DNA of 64,000 bases, from contig CM119264.1 in NCBI GenBank assembly GCA_051294375.1, positions 14,105,323-14,169,322 on the forward strand. The letters are read 5' to 3'. The DNA is from Paraspadella gotoi (taxonomy: Eukaryota; Chaetognatha). Under the pieces are notes generated by a model, which was not told the origin of the DNA, ran no database searches, and was given only the letters and a program-made list of their open reading frames with translations. The number at the start of each line of letters is the position of its first letter. Within the stretch, counting starts at the first letter, position 1. Below are positions 46,454-58,671 of this stretch, one piece after another. A program made the translations under genes and the position numbers.

Positions 46454-47145
46454 TAGTCGGGCATAGCAAAGTTCACCCCGCATCTAAGTATGACACCTTC
46501 AGTCCTGACCCGGTGGCTCATTGAGTAAAGCCATCAGCTCATGACCACTAGGTACCGGGTTCAATCCCAACCCGGTACCAATCCCACTACCCTGCGGGAA
46601 GTGTGAGGACGGCCGTAAAGCCGCCTTGGGGGCGTGAAAACCCTCAAGCCTGGTTCCAAGCCCAGGACCCGTTCCATAGCTGCTAGAGGGGTTTAAAGAA
46701 GTTATGGATAGTCATCTTCAGCCCACATAGCGCCTTATCCACACTGGTGAGCCCATCCTGTCGAGTGTTTTCCAACCTTCTGATTCCAGGCCCATGGACG
46801 TGCTGAAGATTGCTCCCCTCCCTCCACTGGAAGCAGTGCAGGGTGGGTTACAATCTGGGGGCATGTAGTCGGCCATAGCAAAGTTCACCCCGCCTCTAAG
46901 CATGACCCTTCAGTCCTGACCCGGTGGCTCATTGAGTAAAGCCATCAGCTCATGACCACTAGTACCGGGTTCAATCCCAACCCGGGTACCTACCCTGCGG
47001 AAGTGTGAGGACGCCGTAAAGCCGCCTTGGGGGCGTGGAAAACCCTCAAGCCTGGTTCCAAGCCCAGGACCGTTCCATAGCTGATAGAGGGGGTTAAAGA
47101 AGTTACGGATAGTATCTTCAGCCCACTTTAGCGCCTTATCCACAT
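46454..47145 (+). mobile_element. Tandem pair of tRNA-Met-derived SINE-like units
   Basis: Two head-to-tail units with a period of about 411 bp, each starting TAGTCGG(G/C)CATAGC; the second is truncated at about 47145. Each has an A box TGGCTCATTGAG (46514-46525) and a perfect B box GGGTTCAATCCC (46557-46568). The body GCCATCAGCTCATGACC has CAT in the anticodon position and resembles elongator tRNA-Met. Homology continues into a non-tRNA tail (CCTCAAGCCTGGTTCCAAG onward), so these are SINE units, not tRNA genes. Units differ by substitutions and short indels. Confidence 0.75.
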
Positions 47146-47341
47146 ACTTAGTTTATTCATCTTTTAACATTATTTGTTGATTTATTATTATAATAGCGAA
47201 CGTACTACATACGTACGTACGTACATACGTACGATTATAAAACATGGAACAACGAGTATTGATGTGACTTAATTTCCTGGCATTCCGGCATTCCACTCAG
47301 GGACGGACGCTGACGCCACGGACAGGAAACACGAGACGATA

Positions 47342-47403
47342 CGAGGAGAGAGAGAGAGAGAGAGAAGAGAGACAGAGAGAGAGAGAGAGGAGAGAGAGAG
47401 AGG
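47342..47403. repeat. (GA)n microsatellite
   Basis: About 60 bp of GA repeats with a few interruptions. An (ACGT)n patch lies just upstream at about 47203-47232. Confidence 0.85.
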
Positions 47404-47702
47404 AAGAAAGGAAAAGAGGTTGGCGCCGACTCAACAAACAGAGAAAGGGAAAAAGCGGACGAGGCGAAACGAATCGGGCAAATAAAACCCGAGCGCCAAA
47501 CAGAAGACAGACATGACAGAGACAAAAAAAAAAGACAAAAGGCGCTCTGGAGATGGCGCTGTGGACGTCGACAGATTATCGAATTTTTAAAAAAAAAGAA
47601 AAAAAAACTGGATCTACTGATCCGGTTTCACTGAAAGACTCTCGGGAGAATCGTCGGTGATAATTCACTGCGGGAGAATGTGAAGCCTAGGATTTAACTC
47701 CT

Positions 47703-47704
47703 CC

Positions 47705-47776
<72 letters not shown>

Positions 47777-47778
47777 GT
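47703..47778. repeat. (CT)n microsatellite
   Basis: About 75 bp of CT repeats with two TT interruptions. Confidence 0.9.
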
Positions 47779-47892
47779 TTCTAATTGATACAGACACTCA
47801 CACCCAGACTTGCAGACCCACCAAACACGCCTACGAATTAAAGCACACTTCTCTTGTTAGTTGTTTAAAATCTTGGAATAAATCATGATTCT

Positions 47893-47917
47893 NNNNNNNN
47901 NNNNNNNNNNNNNNNNN
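47893..47917. other. Sequence gap (25 N)
   Basis: A fixed-length join directly before the second copy of the 45986-46318 sequence. The assembler probably failed to merge two overlapping ends here. Confidence 0.95.
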
Positions 47918-47963
47918 AAGGCATTGCGATGGAAGGCGATGCGAGCAAAGGCGCGATGCGGAC

Positions 47964-48034
<71 letters not shown>

Positions 48035-48184
48035 AGATCGGAGTAGCGATGCACTTGAAGTACAACAACAAAGAAGAAAAAAACTCCATTGAGGCGAAGA
48101 TGCGATCGGTTCATGAATTCTTGATTGGGACGAGGGACGTGGCCGTCGACGCCGCCGCCGCCGCCGCCGCCGCCATGGTCGCTT
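47918..48184. repeat. Duplicated edge: GA tract plus (GCC)n, second copy
   Basis: Second copy of 45986-46318, starting right after the 25-N gap, with GA tract at 47965-48030 and about eight GCC units at 48150-48175. Confidence 0.8.
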
Positions 48185-48264
48185 TAAAAGTATCTATGAC
48201 ATGTGAAGTAGAAAAGGGGGCAAAATGATATCATATATGAATATGATTCAGATGCAGATCAGTC

Positions 48265-48265
48265 A

Positions 48266-48310
<45 letters not shown>
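48265..48310. repeat. (CT)n microsatellite
   Basis: About 46 bp of CT repeats with one TTT interruption. Confidence 0.88.
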
Positions 48311-48319
48311 ACGCACTCA

Positions 48320-49488
48320 CTCTCGTAGGTAAGTCGCCTGCATCTCCATGCCTCGTCCGGAATCCACTTTCCAAACTGAAAGTCCGTCAAATCCTCTTTC
48401 AGATTTCGTCGTTTTTCTTCTTTTTTTACTGCGTCTCTTCTTTCTTTTCTTAGAATAACCTCTTCAAAATCTTTCCGATCGGTGACCCAATTTTCAGTCC
48501 GATCCACTTTTAATTTTCAACATTGAATTCCTCTATTTTCTATTCAGATCTCCTTTGAAAGGGAGTCAACATTCTCCATCCCACCGAAAACCACATCTCA
48601 CCACAAACCGCCCACAGAACTCTTCCCCTCCCGCTTTCCCTCCTCACCCAGTTTTCCACCTTCGTCGAACTTACTTTTAATTATGCACACACGACTCTTC
48701 AAACTCTGTCGACGATCCCCGACGGGCATTTCCTGCGAGCCTTCCGCTTTCGCATCCTCCCCTCTCAACCGGACACGCCCCCGAATTAACTGAACCCCAA
48801 CGAATCTGACTGTAAGGATCCCGTTCTTAAAAATCCCCATATTCCCCTCCTCTAAATCCAACGGCCCTTCCCCCACGCGACTCCCCTCCCCCGTTCCAAC
48901 CCCCGGTGGACGCCCTGATGCGAGGACTTTGGATGACAAAGATCCGGAAATATCCATTAGGAATCCTCAGAGCCCCTCGGATCGTAGGACGGCAAGAGGA
49001 GAGAATATGGAAAGAGGGGTAAAGATAGGAAGAGGAGTGAAGGAGTGAAGAGAGGAGAAAGGGTATAGATAGGTGGTAATAGGAATAAATTATAAAGAAA
49101 CAGAAGGAAAGCCTGAAATAGAGATTCGAACAAAAAGCAAAGGGGAAACACAACGGAGGATCTCAGTTTAAACCAGAATTTAATTTTAACTTTAATATTT
49201 AATCTAAATATATTCTAAACTTATGAACTAATCCTTTCCCGTTTAAAAAAAGAGGCGAAAAGACAGCGAAGCGGATAGTTAACAGACTAGGTATTTTTAT
49301 AGGACGAGTCACGAAGCCCTAAATTCAATGGAACTAATCCCTCATGAGGTTAGTAATAATGTTGATAATCGCCTTCGTTTTTTTACGTTATATAAATTGA
49401 TAGTTACATGCCATCTGTGACAGAATTGGTTGTGATAATCTTTTATTCTTAATATATTTGTTTATTTAATTAACAAAAAAAATTATTA

Positions 49489-49490
<2 letters not shown>
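48320..49490. other. C-rich spacer; one unsupported minus-strand frame
   Basis: 48560-48960 is rich in C on the plus strand and leaves a 119-codon minus-strand frame open (48598-48957, product starting MDISGSLSSKVLASGR). Codon composition is G-biased and there is no recognisable domain. Splice sites and neighbours give no support, so it is not called as a gene. Confidence 0.4.
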
Positions 49491-49491
<1 letters not shown>

Positions 49492-49539
<48 letters not shown>

Positions 49540-49550
49540 TCTCTCTTCTC
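49492..49550. repeat. (CT)n microsatellite
   Basis: About 59 bp of CT repeats with one CACT interruption. Confidence 0.9.
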
Positions 49551-50189
49551 TAACACTTTCATTCAGTCGATATTAAACTCTAATTCCCTAATTTTAGAAA
49601 CTCACAAGTGACGAGCAGACGAACCTTTTGTCGGTCGCATTGACCCTTGTGGACGAATGCCTTTCAAGTTAAGTCACGTCGAATTGACGAGAATTAAAAA
49701 GGAAATTGAAATTGCAATTTAAAAAAAATAAAAAAACTCAAATTGAAAAAAAAGAAGAAATTGATGACTAAAACGCAATATTTAAAACAGTCAAATAAAA
49801 GAAGTAAGAAAACTAAACATGCAAAACATGTAAAAACAAAAGTAAATCCAACTGAATGAAGACTGACAACAAAAATATGATGGAATTGAAAGAAGAGGCT
49901 TCTTTGAGGAGATGAGAGAGAGAGAAAGATACAAGAAGATGGACGAGGGAAAGAGAGAGTACGATTGCTGAGAGAGAAGAGACGAGAGAGACGAGAAAGA
50001 TGCGCAAAAAAAAAAAACACTGCACCAAAAAACTGCTCTTTGTGAAAGACGAGCACAGACCGAGAAAAAGCAAAAGTGAAAAAAAGCAGGAAAAAAAAGT
50101 CAAAAAGGAACTAGAGAGAGAGAGATAAAAAAAAGGGGCAGAAAAGAAAAAGCAAGAAGAAAGAGCAAAAAAAAAAGCGTTAAAGGCAT

Positions 50190-50645
50190 CAATAAAAAAG
50201 GCGACACGTGGACGGAATCCTCGCCGCGCGTCTCTGCGACGTGACGAGGAAGTGAGGGGGGCGGGTCTGTGGGGGCGTGGCAGAGACGAAGTGGCAAAGG
50301 AGGCGTGACAAAGGAAGAGGCGACTGAGTGGAAGACCACGGAGGATCTAAGCTGGTAATCGAGTTTCGTGTGAAAGAGAGTACGACGCCACTATTCACCG
50401 AATTAAATTGTCAAAAGTTATTTTTGTACAGTTATGAGATGCAACTTTCGACCGATGGATCGAGAACTACGAGAGAAAAGCCAGGAATGAGTTGCAAGGA
50501 GACAAGTTGCAAGGTGGAGGCCGAAGGAGGCGGAGAATTGTGATCGTGAGCCCAGCGAGCGAGAGCTGTACAAGCGAAGCGGAGCAGCGGTGGCGGCGAT
50601 GATGAAATAATTCATCGAGTTTCACGCGAGAATTCGCGTGAAATT
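50190..50645 (+). promoter_or_regulatory. GC-rich patch, possible promoter or 5' UTR
   Basis: A CpG-rich island in AT-rich DNA with GC-box-like strings (GGGGGGCGGG, GGGGGCGTGG at about 50257-50278) and CACGTG at 50204. Downstream, 50618-50641 is a perfect hairpin with 10 bp arms (TTTCACGCGA/TCGCGTGAAA). No coding exon is recognised downstream before the CT tract at 51111. The promoter reading is an inference from composition. Confidence 0.25.
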
Positions 50646-51106
50646 TAGTTAATGTGATTATTTAGAAATGGAGGAAGAGTTTGTCATAGGAATTGTGAAG
50701 AGAAAACCCGCGGGAAAAAGAGAAGACGAAAATGTTCGAAATTTCGTGGTTTTTGTTTGTTCGAATTTTTTGTAGGGCGGTAATTTCATTATAGCTTCTT
50801 TACACATTTAACATTAACTATTTTTAAATATATTAATTAAAAATTAGAGCTTATTAGTTTCATTGTTATAGAATGATAGGTATTAAAAAAAGAAAAAAAT
50901 AAGTAATAACTATGCACTCATATCCTCATATGCAATCAAATAATCATTGAGAACTATAAAAAAGCACTTATAACTAAAAATACATATATTTAAGTACTGT
51001 TTAAATAGGAAACTAGGAGAACAAAAGATAAACTTTATAAGATGTCAAAATAAAATCGCGATTAGAATAAAAAGAGACATGATTCAGTTGTTCTTCCCCT
51101 TTTCCG

Positions 51107-51229
<123 letters not shown>

Positions 51230-51490
51230 GCCCTCCTTTCGCGGAATTGACCTTTTGTCAGGAATTCTCTCGTGAATTCGTCTCGAATCCACCACCGAGT
51301 CGTATTACCTTCCACGAAGACGAAAACGACGACGACAGCGACGATGACGACGAAGACGACGATAAAAGAAGCGACATAGCCAATGTTGAGACGATAACGA
51401 TGAAGATAACGACGGCGATGAAGAAGCTCGTATCACAATGCGTTTTACCGACTCTCAACTGGAGTCCGGATAAAAAATGGCCTTCTCTTC

Positions 51491-51506
51491 TTTCTCTCTC
51501 TCTCTC

Positions 51507-51572
<66 letters not shown>

Positions 51573-51573
51573 C
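51491..51573. repeat. (CT)n microsatellite
   Basis: About 83 bp of CT repeats with TTCC and TTCT interruptions. GAC repeats (51318-51362) lie between this and the previous tract. A long frame crossing both tracts is composition-driven. Confidence 0.9.
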
Positions 51574-52616
51574 CCTACTGTCCTCCCCCTCACTCCCAAA
51601 CTCTCTCGCTCTCCCTCCATAAACCTTAACCTATTCGACCTTTCGAACTCTCCAATCTTAACCTTTGACCTCCTCCATCTCGACCTCTGGTTTTTCTGTC
51701 TCACATCCCGATTTTTAATTCCGAGTTTCCCTCCCTCCCTCCCGCTCCCCTCGTCTTCTTCCTCTCCCGCTCACCCCTTTAGTTAGGGTTGATTAGAATT
51801 TTATCAAGAAGCGAAGTGTCTGAGGGAAGAAAACGAAAGGAGGAGCCTCAAGGTCGGAAGGAGGAAAGAGGAAGTGAAGGAGGTGAGAGGAAAGAAACGA
51901 GGAAAGTAGAAAAGAGGAAGGAAAAAAGGGAAAAAGAAAATAAAACGGATATCTTCGGTAACTTTCTTTCTTGTTTTCTTGTTGTTAATGGAACTAAAAG
52001 AGAACGTTGATAGCGAACTTTTTTAAAAAAGAAAGCGAAATCGAAAAAAAGAAAAGGGAATTTTAATTCGAAAAAAAAAGAAGTTGGAGTTTAGTTCAAC
52101 TACGATACTCCTCTAATTCATTAAACTTACATATTTCGGCTATAGTGAAAAAAATAGGCAACGACAAAAACAAAAACAACAAAATCAAATCAGACTTAGA
52201 CCATTGAAGGTCGGTGATTAAAGTTTCGTAAAATAAACAAAATCGTGAAGGAGGACGAAAGAAAATTCAGTTGAGGAAATGATTAAACGATGAAAGAAGC
52301 GAAAGGAGGGGGAACGCAGGGGAGGGGGGAACGCAGGGTATCGCAGGGACCCGCAGGGTATGCAAAAATAATCAAAAATCCCCTCGCCCCTTCCTAATAC
52401 TGAATCGCTTAGGTGATCTCCCCCTTCCGCTCCCCGCCTCCCCTCGCCTCCCGGGTCGTCGGCGAATATCCTGCCTCAATTTATGGTTATCGCCCGCTCT
52501 TTCCCAAAGACTCTCTCGTCACCTACATCTTTGCTTACTTGATTGCTTGTTTGCTTGAGTGCTTACTTCTTTTTTTCAATTTTTCGTTTGCTTGTTTACT
52601 CTATAATTAATGTTTC

Positions 52617-52634
52617 CTTCTTTCTTTCTTTCTC

Positions 52635-52697
<63 letters not shown>

Positions 52698-52714
52698 CTA
52701 TTTCTTTCTTTATT

Positions 52715-52746
<32 letters not shown>
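52617..52746. repeat. (TTTC)n microsatellite
   Basis: About 130 bp of TTTC repeats with occasional CTCTC and TATTTC variants. Confidence 0.92.
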
Positions 52747-52747
<1 letters not shown>

Positions 52748-52898
52748 TTTTTCATTACTTTTTATTTTGGTTCTGTCTAACTTTTTCTTTTTTTTTTTCA
52801 TTAATGAATAACTCGAAATGAAAGTTTAAGCGGCGAACCTCGGATCGTAATATCGCCTTTTAAACGAAAGAATTCCCTTGCTTTTTCTCTAATCGTCT

Positions 52899-52907
52899 TC
52901 TCTCTCT

Positions 52908-52958
<51 letters not shown>
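52899..52958. repeat. (CT)n microsatellite
   Basis: About 60 bp of CT repeats. Confidence 0.9.
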
Positions 52959-52962
<4 letters not shown>

Positions 52963-53283
52963 GCAATCCTCAACCCTTCTATTTGATATTCTCTTTGCCT
53001 TCTTTTTTAATTCTTCTCTTATCTCTGCATCTCTTTTTCTTTTCCTCTCCATTTTCTTTTCTTATCTGCGATAACGATGCTAATGCTGATGATGACAAGA
53101 GACGATGCCGACGACGACGACGACGAACGCGACGAAGAAGCCGAGTGCAACGTGAAATACGAAAGACGTACAATCCTTACAACTGCCTAAAGTAAATCGG
53201 GAGAGATTTTCACTTTTGACGAGGAATTCAAATCTGCAATCAAAATTAAGAAAAGCCTATTTGAAATTTTTTCGAATTTTATA

Positions 53284-53776
53284 AGGATTAGTACTAATAT
53301 ATAAATATAGCCTAATCTGTGAAATTAAAAAAATAAAATTAATTTTTTTTTTACAATTAATGTTCACTGATGTATGTTGTTCATATATTTATATTAGAAT
53401 TTTCATATGTAACATTCACTTACGGCTTAGTGCATACTGTACTAGTAATTCTTAAGAAGTAACCATGTACTTCTGGCGCAGGTAAAATGAATTTCGAGTG
53501 AAAAAAAATAATATGAACGTATCTTCGTNNNNNNNNNNNNNNNNNNNNNNNNNTAAATCGCCAACTCCCTTCACGGACGTCACGATTATAAATATTGACG
53601 TCGAAGCCCAAGAGTGCATACTAAGGCGTAGTTAAATTTCTAATTTAAACTTTAATTTAAATTATAAAAGTGAGAACGAACAACATTATACTAATGAACA
53701 TTTATGTAATAAAAAATATTTATAATAAATTTTACAATTTACGCAGTAGGCCATATTTTATACTAGTACTTAATCT
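53284..53776. mobile_element. Foldback/MITE-like inverted repeat around a 25-N gap
   Basis: The left arm starts at about 53284 and the right arm ends at about 53776; they are imperfect reverse complements. Matching blocks, left against the reverse of right, are GATTAGTACTAATAT with AGATTAAGTACTAGTAT, ATATAGCCTA with ATATGGCCTA, AATGTTCACTGATG with AATGTTCATTAGTA, GTTGTTC on both, and ACGGCTTAGT with ACGCCTTAGT. The gap 53529-53553 sits in the central part, as expected if a hairpin stopped assembly. No coding capacity. Confidence 0.65.
53529..53553. other. Sequence gap (25 N)
   Basis: Unknown bases near the centre of the foldback element. Confidence 0.95.
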
Positions 53777-54560
53777 ATTAAATGTTAAAATTTCAAAACA
53801 TTTTTTTCTTAAGATTTTTTTGCAGATTTGAATTCGTCATAAAAAGTTGATAGAAAGAAATATAACTCTTTTGAAAAATTCCTTCATTAGGGGACCCAGT
53901 GATAAAAATGATATCATAAGCTTAAGGGTCTATCATCAAATCTCTCCTCTGGGGGTGGGGGGTGTGAAAACCAAGTGCTGGAGGATGGCGGAAAATGGCT
54001 CGTGTCTCTTTGACTATAAAAATAAAGCAGTCAGTGAAGTAAACTGACAGAATTTCAATAAAATGACATGAAATGGTTGACAGAGGGCAAAATGACATTA
54101 CGCGTCAAAGAGTTGTCAAAGTTCACAAGTTAATTAACGACGAAGAAATAAATAATTTGTGAAGAACAAATGACAACAATTAAATCTTTAAGCAGCGCTC
54201 TCCTAATGATTTCGTCTTTTAGAAACTGCAAACGACTTTTTGGGATTTAACTCCTCCCGCTCGCAATCTCGCGAGGGAATTGAAATTTTTACAATCACTT
54301 AATTTAAAACAACATCGAAAGATTGGAGACGGAGGAGGCGGGGCCGACGGCGGAAGTTGGAGGAGATGAAAGAAGTCGATTGAAAAGGAAAGAAATTAAG
54401 GAGAAGAAAGGAAAAGTCTTGAAGGGGAGGAAAGAAAGAGAGACTGAAGAAAAAAAAAGGATTAAAGAAAATGAATGAGGAGAAAAAGCAAAAATAAAGA
54501 GAAAAGAAATAAGAGATAAAAAAGGGGAAAATAGAGAATGAAAGAAAGAGAGAGATGAAG

Positions 54561-54585
54561 AAGGAAAGAAAGAAGGAAAGAAGGA

Positions 54586-54645
<60 letters not shown>

Positions 54646-54671
54646 AAAAAAGAAAGAAAGAAAGAAAGAAA
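54561..54671. repeat. (AAAG)n microsatellite
   Basis: About 110 bp of AAAG/GAAA repeats, starting with GGAAAGAA variants. Confidence 0.92.
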
Positions 54672-55075
54672 TCAAAGCAACGAGAGAAGAATTAAATCTC
54701 ATTTTAACCTTAATTCTAATTTTTTCTTCTCTTCTTTTTTTAACTCATAATCGGTGACTATGTAGTATGTACTAATGTCTAAAGGTAATTTTTTGTTCTT
54801 AGAACAGAAAGTATGAATTTCAAGGAAAGAAGAATAAATAAAAGATAACAGCAATCTAATGTCGTCGAACAAACTGTTACATTAAATTATCGTCGTTAAA
54901 GATTTTAACAACTATAGCGTCTTTCTAATAAGTATGAAAACATCATAAAAATTGACATATATCTATTGGGCAACCAATTGAATGACGGACTCTCTGAACC
55001 AGAACCATCCATTTTTGTCATTATTTTTTTGCGCTTTTTTATTTGTTCTTCATATATGGATATATACTATAGTAT

Positions 55076-55076
<1 letters not shown>

Positions 55077-55112
<36 letters not shown>

Positions 55113-55271
55113 CTCTCTCTCTCGTATCTCCTCTCTCTCTCTCTCTCTCGCTCTCTCCACTTTCCCTCTTTACCGTCTAGACGCTTCTTGCCGGGCAATC
55201 AGTTTTCCGTCTTCCTGTCTTTTCGCTCTCTTTCTCCCTCTATTTCTCCTCTCTCTTCTCTTTCTCTCTCT

Positions 55272-55308
<37 letters not shown>

Positions 55309-55378
55309 CTCTCTCTTCTCTCTCGCTCTTCTCTCTCTTTCTCTCTCTCTCCCTCCTCTTCTCTCTCTCGCATTTTCC
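55077..55378. repeat. CT-rich microsatellite cluster
   Basis: CT runs at 55077-55160 and 55245-55378 with TCTCG and TTCTC variants. Followed at 55458-55525 by a GCCGCC-rich patch. Ser/Leu-rich frames across it are artefacts of composition. Confidence 0.88.
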
Positions 55379-55740
55379 ATTTCTTCCTCTCTGTCTAATA
55401 GCTTCACTTCATCCCTTCTTTTTCTCTTTGCCCTCACTACCCTACACTGTGTTCACAACCCTGCCGCCAGGGCCGCCGCCAGCGTCGCCGCGATGCCGTC
55501 GGCCGCCGCCGCCGGCTGCCGGCCGACCGCCCAAAGTATGAGGCTTTTCCCTGTCAACGCTGCTCTTTAAGCGTCTTTCTCTTTTTCTTATTTCTATTTC
55601 CTTTTCCATCTTTCCTTCCTTCGGCGTTATTGTCGTCGTCGTCGTCGTCGTCGTCTTTCAACAATTGAAATTCCAAGTTGTCTTGAAGGAACTTTTACGC
55701 GTAATTAGTTTTCGACAAGAGTTTCAGAGATGCCCACCGG

Positions 55741-55758
55741 AGAGAGAGAGAGAGACGT

Positions 55759-55798
<40 letters not shown>

Positions 55799-55840
55799 TG
55801 AGAGAGAGAGAAGAGAAAGAGAGAGAGAGAGAGAGAAGAG
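55741..55840. repeat. (GA)n microsatellite
   Basis: About 100 bp of GA repeats with several one-base interruptions. Confidence 0.9.
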
Positions 55841-55844
55841 ATTT

Positions 55845-58390
55845 ATGCATAAGTATTGAAATTTATAACTTGTACGTATATTATCTTGATAAAAGAGCTT
55901 GAGGCGTTAAAGCCTGTCTATTTGCAATAACTTATTTATTGAATATATTGGTAATTTTTATCTTGGTTAGACCAAGTTCAAATTTAAATTTGATAGTAAA
56001 TTACTATTTTATAATGGCAGTGTCGTAACGACGACGACGACAGCGTCGACGACAGCCTTCAAAGCTGTAAAATCGTCGACGTGTTTTTATTGCACTTTTA
56101 TTGTTTATTTTTTTGGAAGTTTTCCACGGTTCCCGACCCGAAAGAGAAAAAATATCATTGTTTTATCGTTGGCGATGAACTTTTGGGAAAAACAAACGAT
56201 AAAACGAAAAAAAAACAGAATCGCGATTTTTTCTAATCTCTTAAATTGGCAAAATCTTGATATTTTAAAGTTTTAAGTCAAAAATAAAGTTAAAGAACTA
56301 TACAAAAGACAAAATAAAAAATAACAAGAGTAAGACAGGTTATAAAAACTTTTTCTGATATATTACCAATTTTGTACTCGATTTAACGTAACTTCCTTTA
56401 AAAACAAAAAAGAAGTTAAAATTGAAAACAAACAGACAGAAAAAACTGTAAGATTATATTAAAACCGTTTTGAAATACGACGTCGACGACAACGACGACG
56501 ACAACGACGACGACGACGAAGAAACTGAAAAAAGACACCGAAACGGGCACAACAACGACAACAGGAACACAACAACGAGAAAGAACCGCCGAGAAAATTT
56601 TGTGAAAATTCACAAAGGATTAGAATCGCAGATTCAACTCTTGGGGCGCTAATGGGGTTGGGGGTGAAGACTATAAGGGAGTGAAGGGGTAGTAGAAGAG
56701 CTCGTTGGTGAAAGAGCGACTGTGAAACCCAAGTAACGGGCGCCCAATTCACTCCCCCCCTCACTCCCGCCTAGACTCACAAAATCTCACAAAAGCTTTC
56801 AAAAGCAAAAACCGAAAATTTTAAAAATTGGTAAAATATGATAAAGGGCAGCGAGAAGGGAAATGCGAGAGAGAGAGAGAGAAAGGAAGAGAGAGAGAGA
56901 GTGAGAGAAAGAAAATGGGAGGAAAAGAATTATAGGAAAAGAGGAAGGGGAGTGACGTAGCGAAGGAGAATTGAAAAGGACAGCAGTACAACCTTTTTTC
57001 CCCCCCGTTTATTTAAACCAAATCAATTGTTCGTTTGATCTTTCATATTGTATTTATTGTTTAATTGAAATTATTAGAATTTTTAGATGTAAATTATTAT
57101 GCAAATGCGGTTTCTCTTTTGTTATTTACTAGAAAATGATAATTATTTTTGTCTCTTCTCGTAAAACAGAAAAACAAAACAAAAAATCCTGCTACATAGT
57201 TGTTTTTCTGCGGAGCGCGAGAAGAAAAAAACTAAAAATACAAAGTGTAAAAAAAAAAAGAGAGAAAAAAATGTAATTCTTCGCGGAATAATAATCCATT
57301 TGCGCGAATGAATATAGATGGCGGATGGAGAATGTGGATGGAGGGTTTCCCTTTTTTTTTCTTTGGAGACGGTTGATCCACGGCGACAGTTTTTACTTTA
57401 TTTCTTTCAGAAAATCGTACGAGAGTCGGAGCATCTCCAATCGGCTTGTTTATTTGGTTTAATATTATTTGTGTCTTTATTTATTTGGTTTACCTAATAT
57501 CTTATTTGTCGATATTGACGTTTAAGATCTACATTTATAAACGCTCTCCTTTTCGTACAAAAGTTATCATTTCGGACCCAAAGATTAGACCATTTAAAGA
57601 CAAAAAAAAATCTAATATCATCGGCGATGCATCCAAGGTTCCCTTTTCTTTCCTTCTTTCTTTTCCTTTTCCCCTCCACCTTCCTCTCTCTTTCCTTTCC
57701 TCCCTTTTCTTTTCTTTCTTTCTCGCCGGAAATTCTTTTTCCTCGACGCGAAACGTGCTCTCAACCAGACAGTTTCTCGATAACTTTTTGAATGGAAGCC
57801 AATTCCGGAAATACCAAAGGCGAGGCAGGGGGGAAAAGGGAGAAGGAAAAAATAATAAGCCAGTCGTCGTTGTCGTAGTCGTTGTCGTCGTCGTCGATGG
57901 CGGCGGCGGCGGCGGCGGGTAAAAAAGATAGGGTTGCAGGTCATCGTCGTCTTAAAAGGGTGGCGCGGCGTTGCGAGCGGCGCCTAAAACGAGCGCTGAC
58001 GTAGGAATGGGGAAAGAAAGAAACTCGCGATAGATAAAAGTGATAAAAAGTGAAAAAGTGATAAAAGTAGAAGTGACGAGGCAACGAGCGAAGGAGTGAA
58101 TAATAAAGTTAATTCTACCTGAGATGGAACCGAAGCGTCTGACGGAGCGATCATGCAAGAGATTGAAGTATCTCGCAACGGAGCCGAGTTTTTTTTCTGC
58201 AAATCGGAATGGAATTACGGAGCGTGAGAGGAAGCGATGATATTAGACAATGCGATGAAGTGGTAGAATCACACGGTTCCTGCAATAGCCAACGCCTCGA
58301 TTGATTGCCTCTTTGTCATTTGCACGAAGATGAAGACAAAGGGGCTGACTGTGGATTGCGTTTGAGACGGAGCGACATCAGAGAAGAACG
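55845..58390. other. Spacer with scattered trinucleotide repeats
   Basis: Contains GAC repeats (56024-56045, 56478-56520), a GTC/GGC patch (57865-57917) and a CpG-rich patch at 57950-58000 that could be regulatory. No coding exon is recognised on either strand. Confidence 0.45.
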
Positions 58391-58392
58391 AG

Positions 58393-58671
58393 ATGAAATC
58401 CAAATTTAAAATATTATTTCTATTTCTCTTTCTCTTTACTTTAGGCTCAAGTTTCGATTTTTCTTCGACCCGTGAAAGGTCGACGGCTTTACGGAGGGAA
58501 AAAATAATAGAATTCTTTTATTATTATTTGTTATTACGTTTAATGAGTGAGATATATTGTGAGAAGGACGGACGTCTATATATTGAAATGGGAAACGTGA
58601 ATGGAGGGAAACTAACGGCGGTTAAATTTCGCGCGTTCCCTCGTGCGAGAAAAAGTAAAGAATCGAGATAG
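58393..58671 (+). CDS. Small hypothetical ORF with signal-peptide-like start
   Basis: A 92-codon frame starting MKSKFKILFLFLFLFTLGSS, a basic n-region followed by a hydrophobic core like a signal peptide, then a charged region ending KSKESR. The hydrophobic stretch comes from T-rich DNA, so chance is a serious alternative; a CTTTAG acceptor-like site at about 58439-58444 could also mean the first part is intronic. No family is recognised. The only support is the open frame and the peptide pattern. Confidence 0.15.
   Translation: MKSKFKILFLFLFLFTLGSSFDFSSTRERSTALRREKIIEFFYYYLLLRLMSEIYCEKDGRLYIEMGNVNGGKLTAVKFRAFPRARKSKESR

Noticed and set aside
46501-46575. Functional tRNA-Met gene
   Set aside because: A and B boxes are good, but the acceptor pairing is poor, homology continues far into a non-tRNA tail, and the unit is repeated. 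It is a SINE.
48598-48957. 119-codon minus-strand frame in a C-rich stretch
   Set aside because: Strong base bias explains the openness, with no recognisable domain and no supporting signals.
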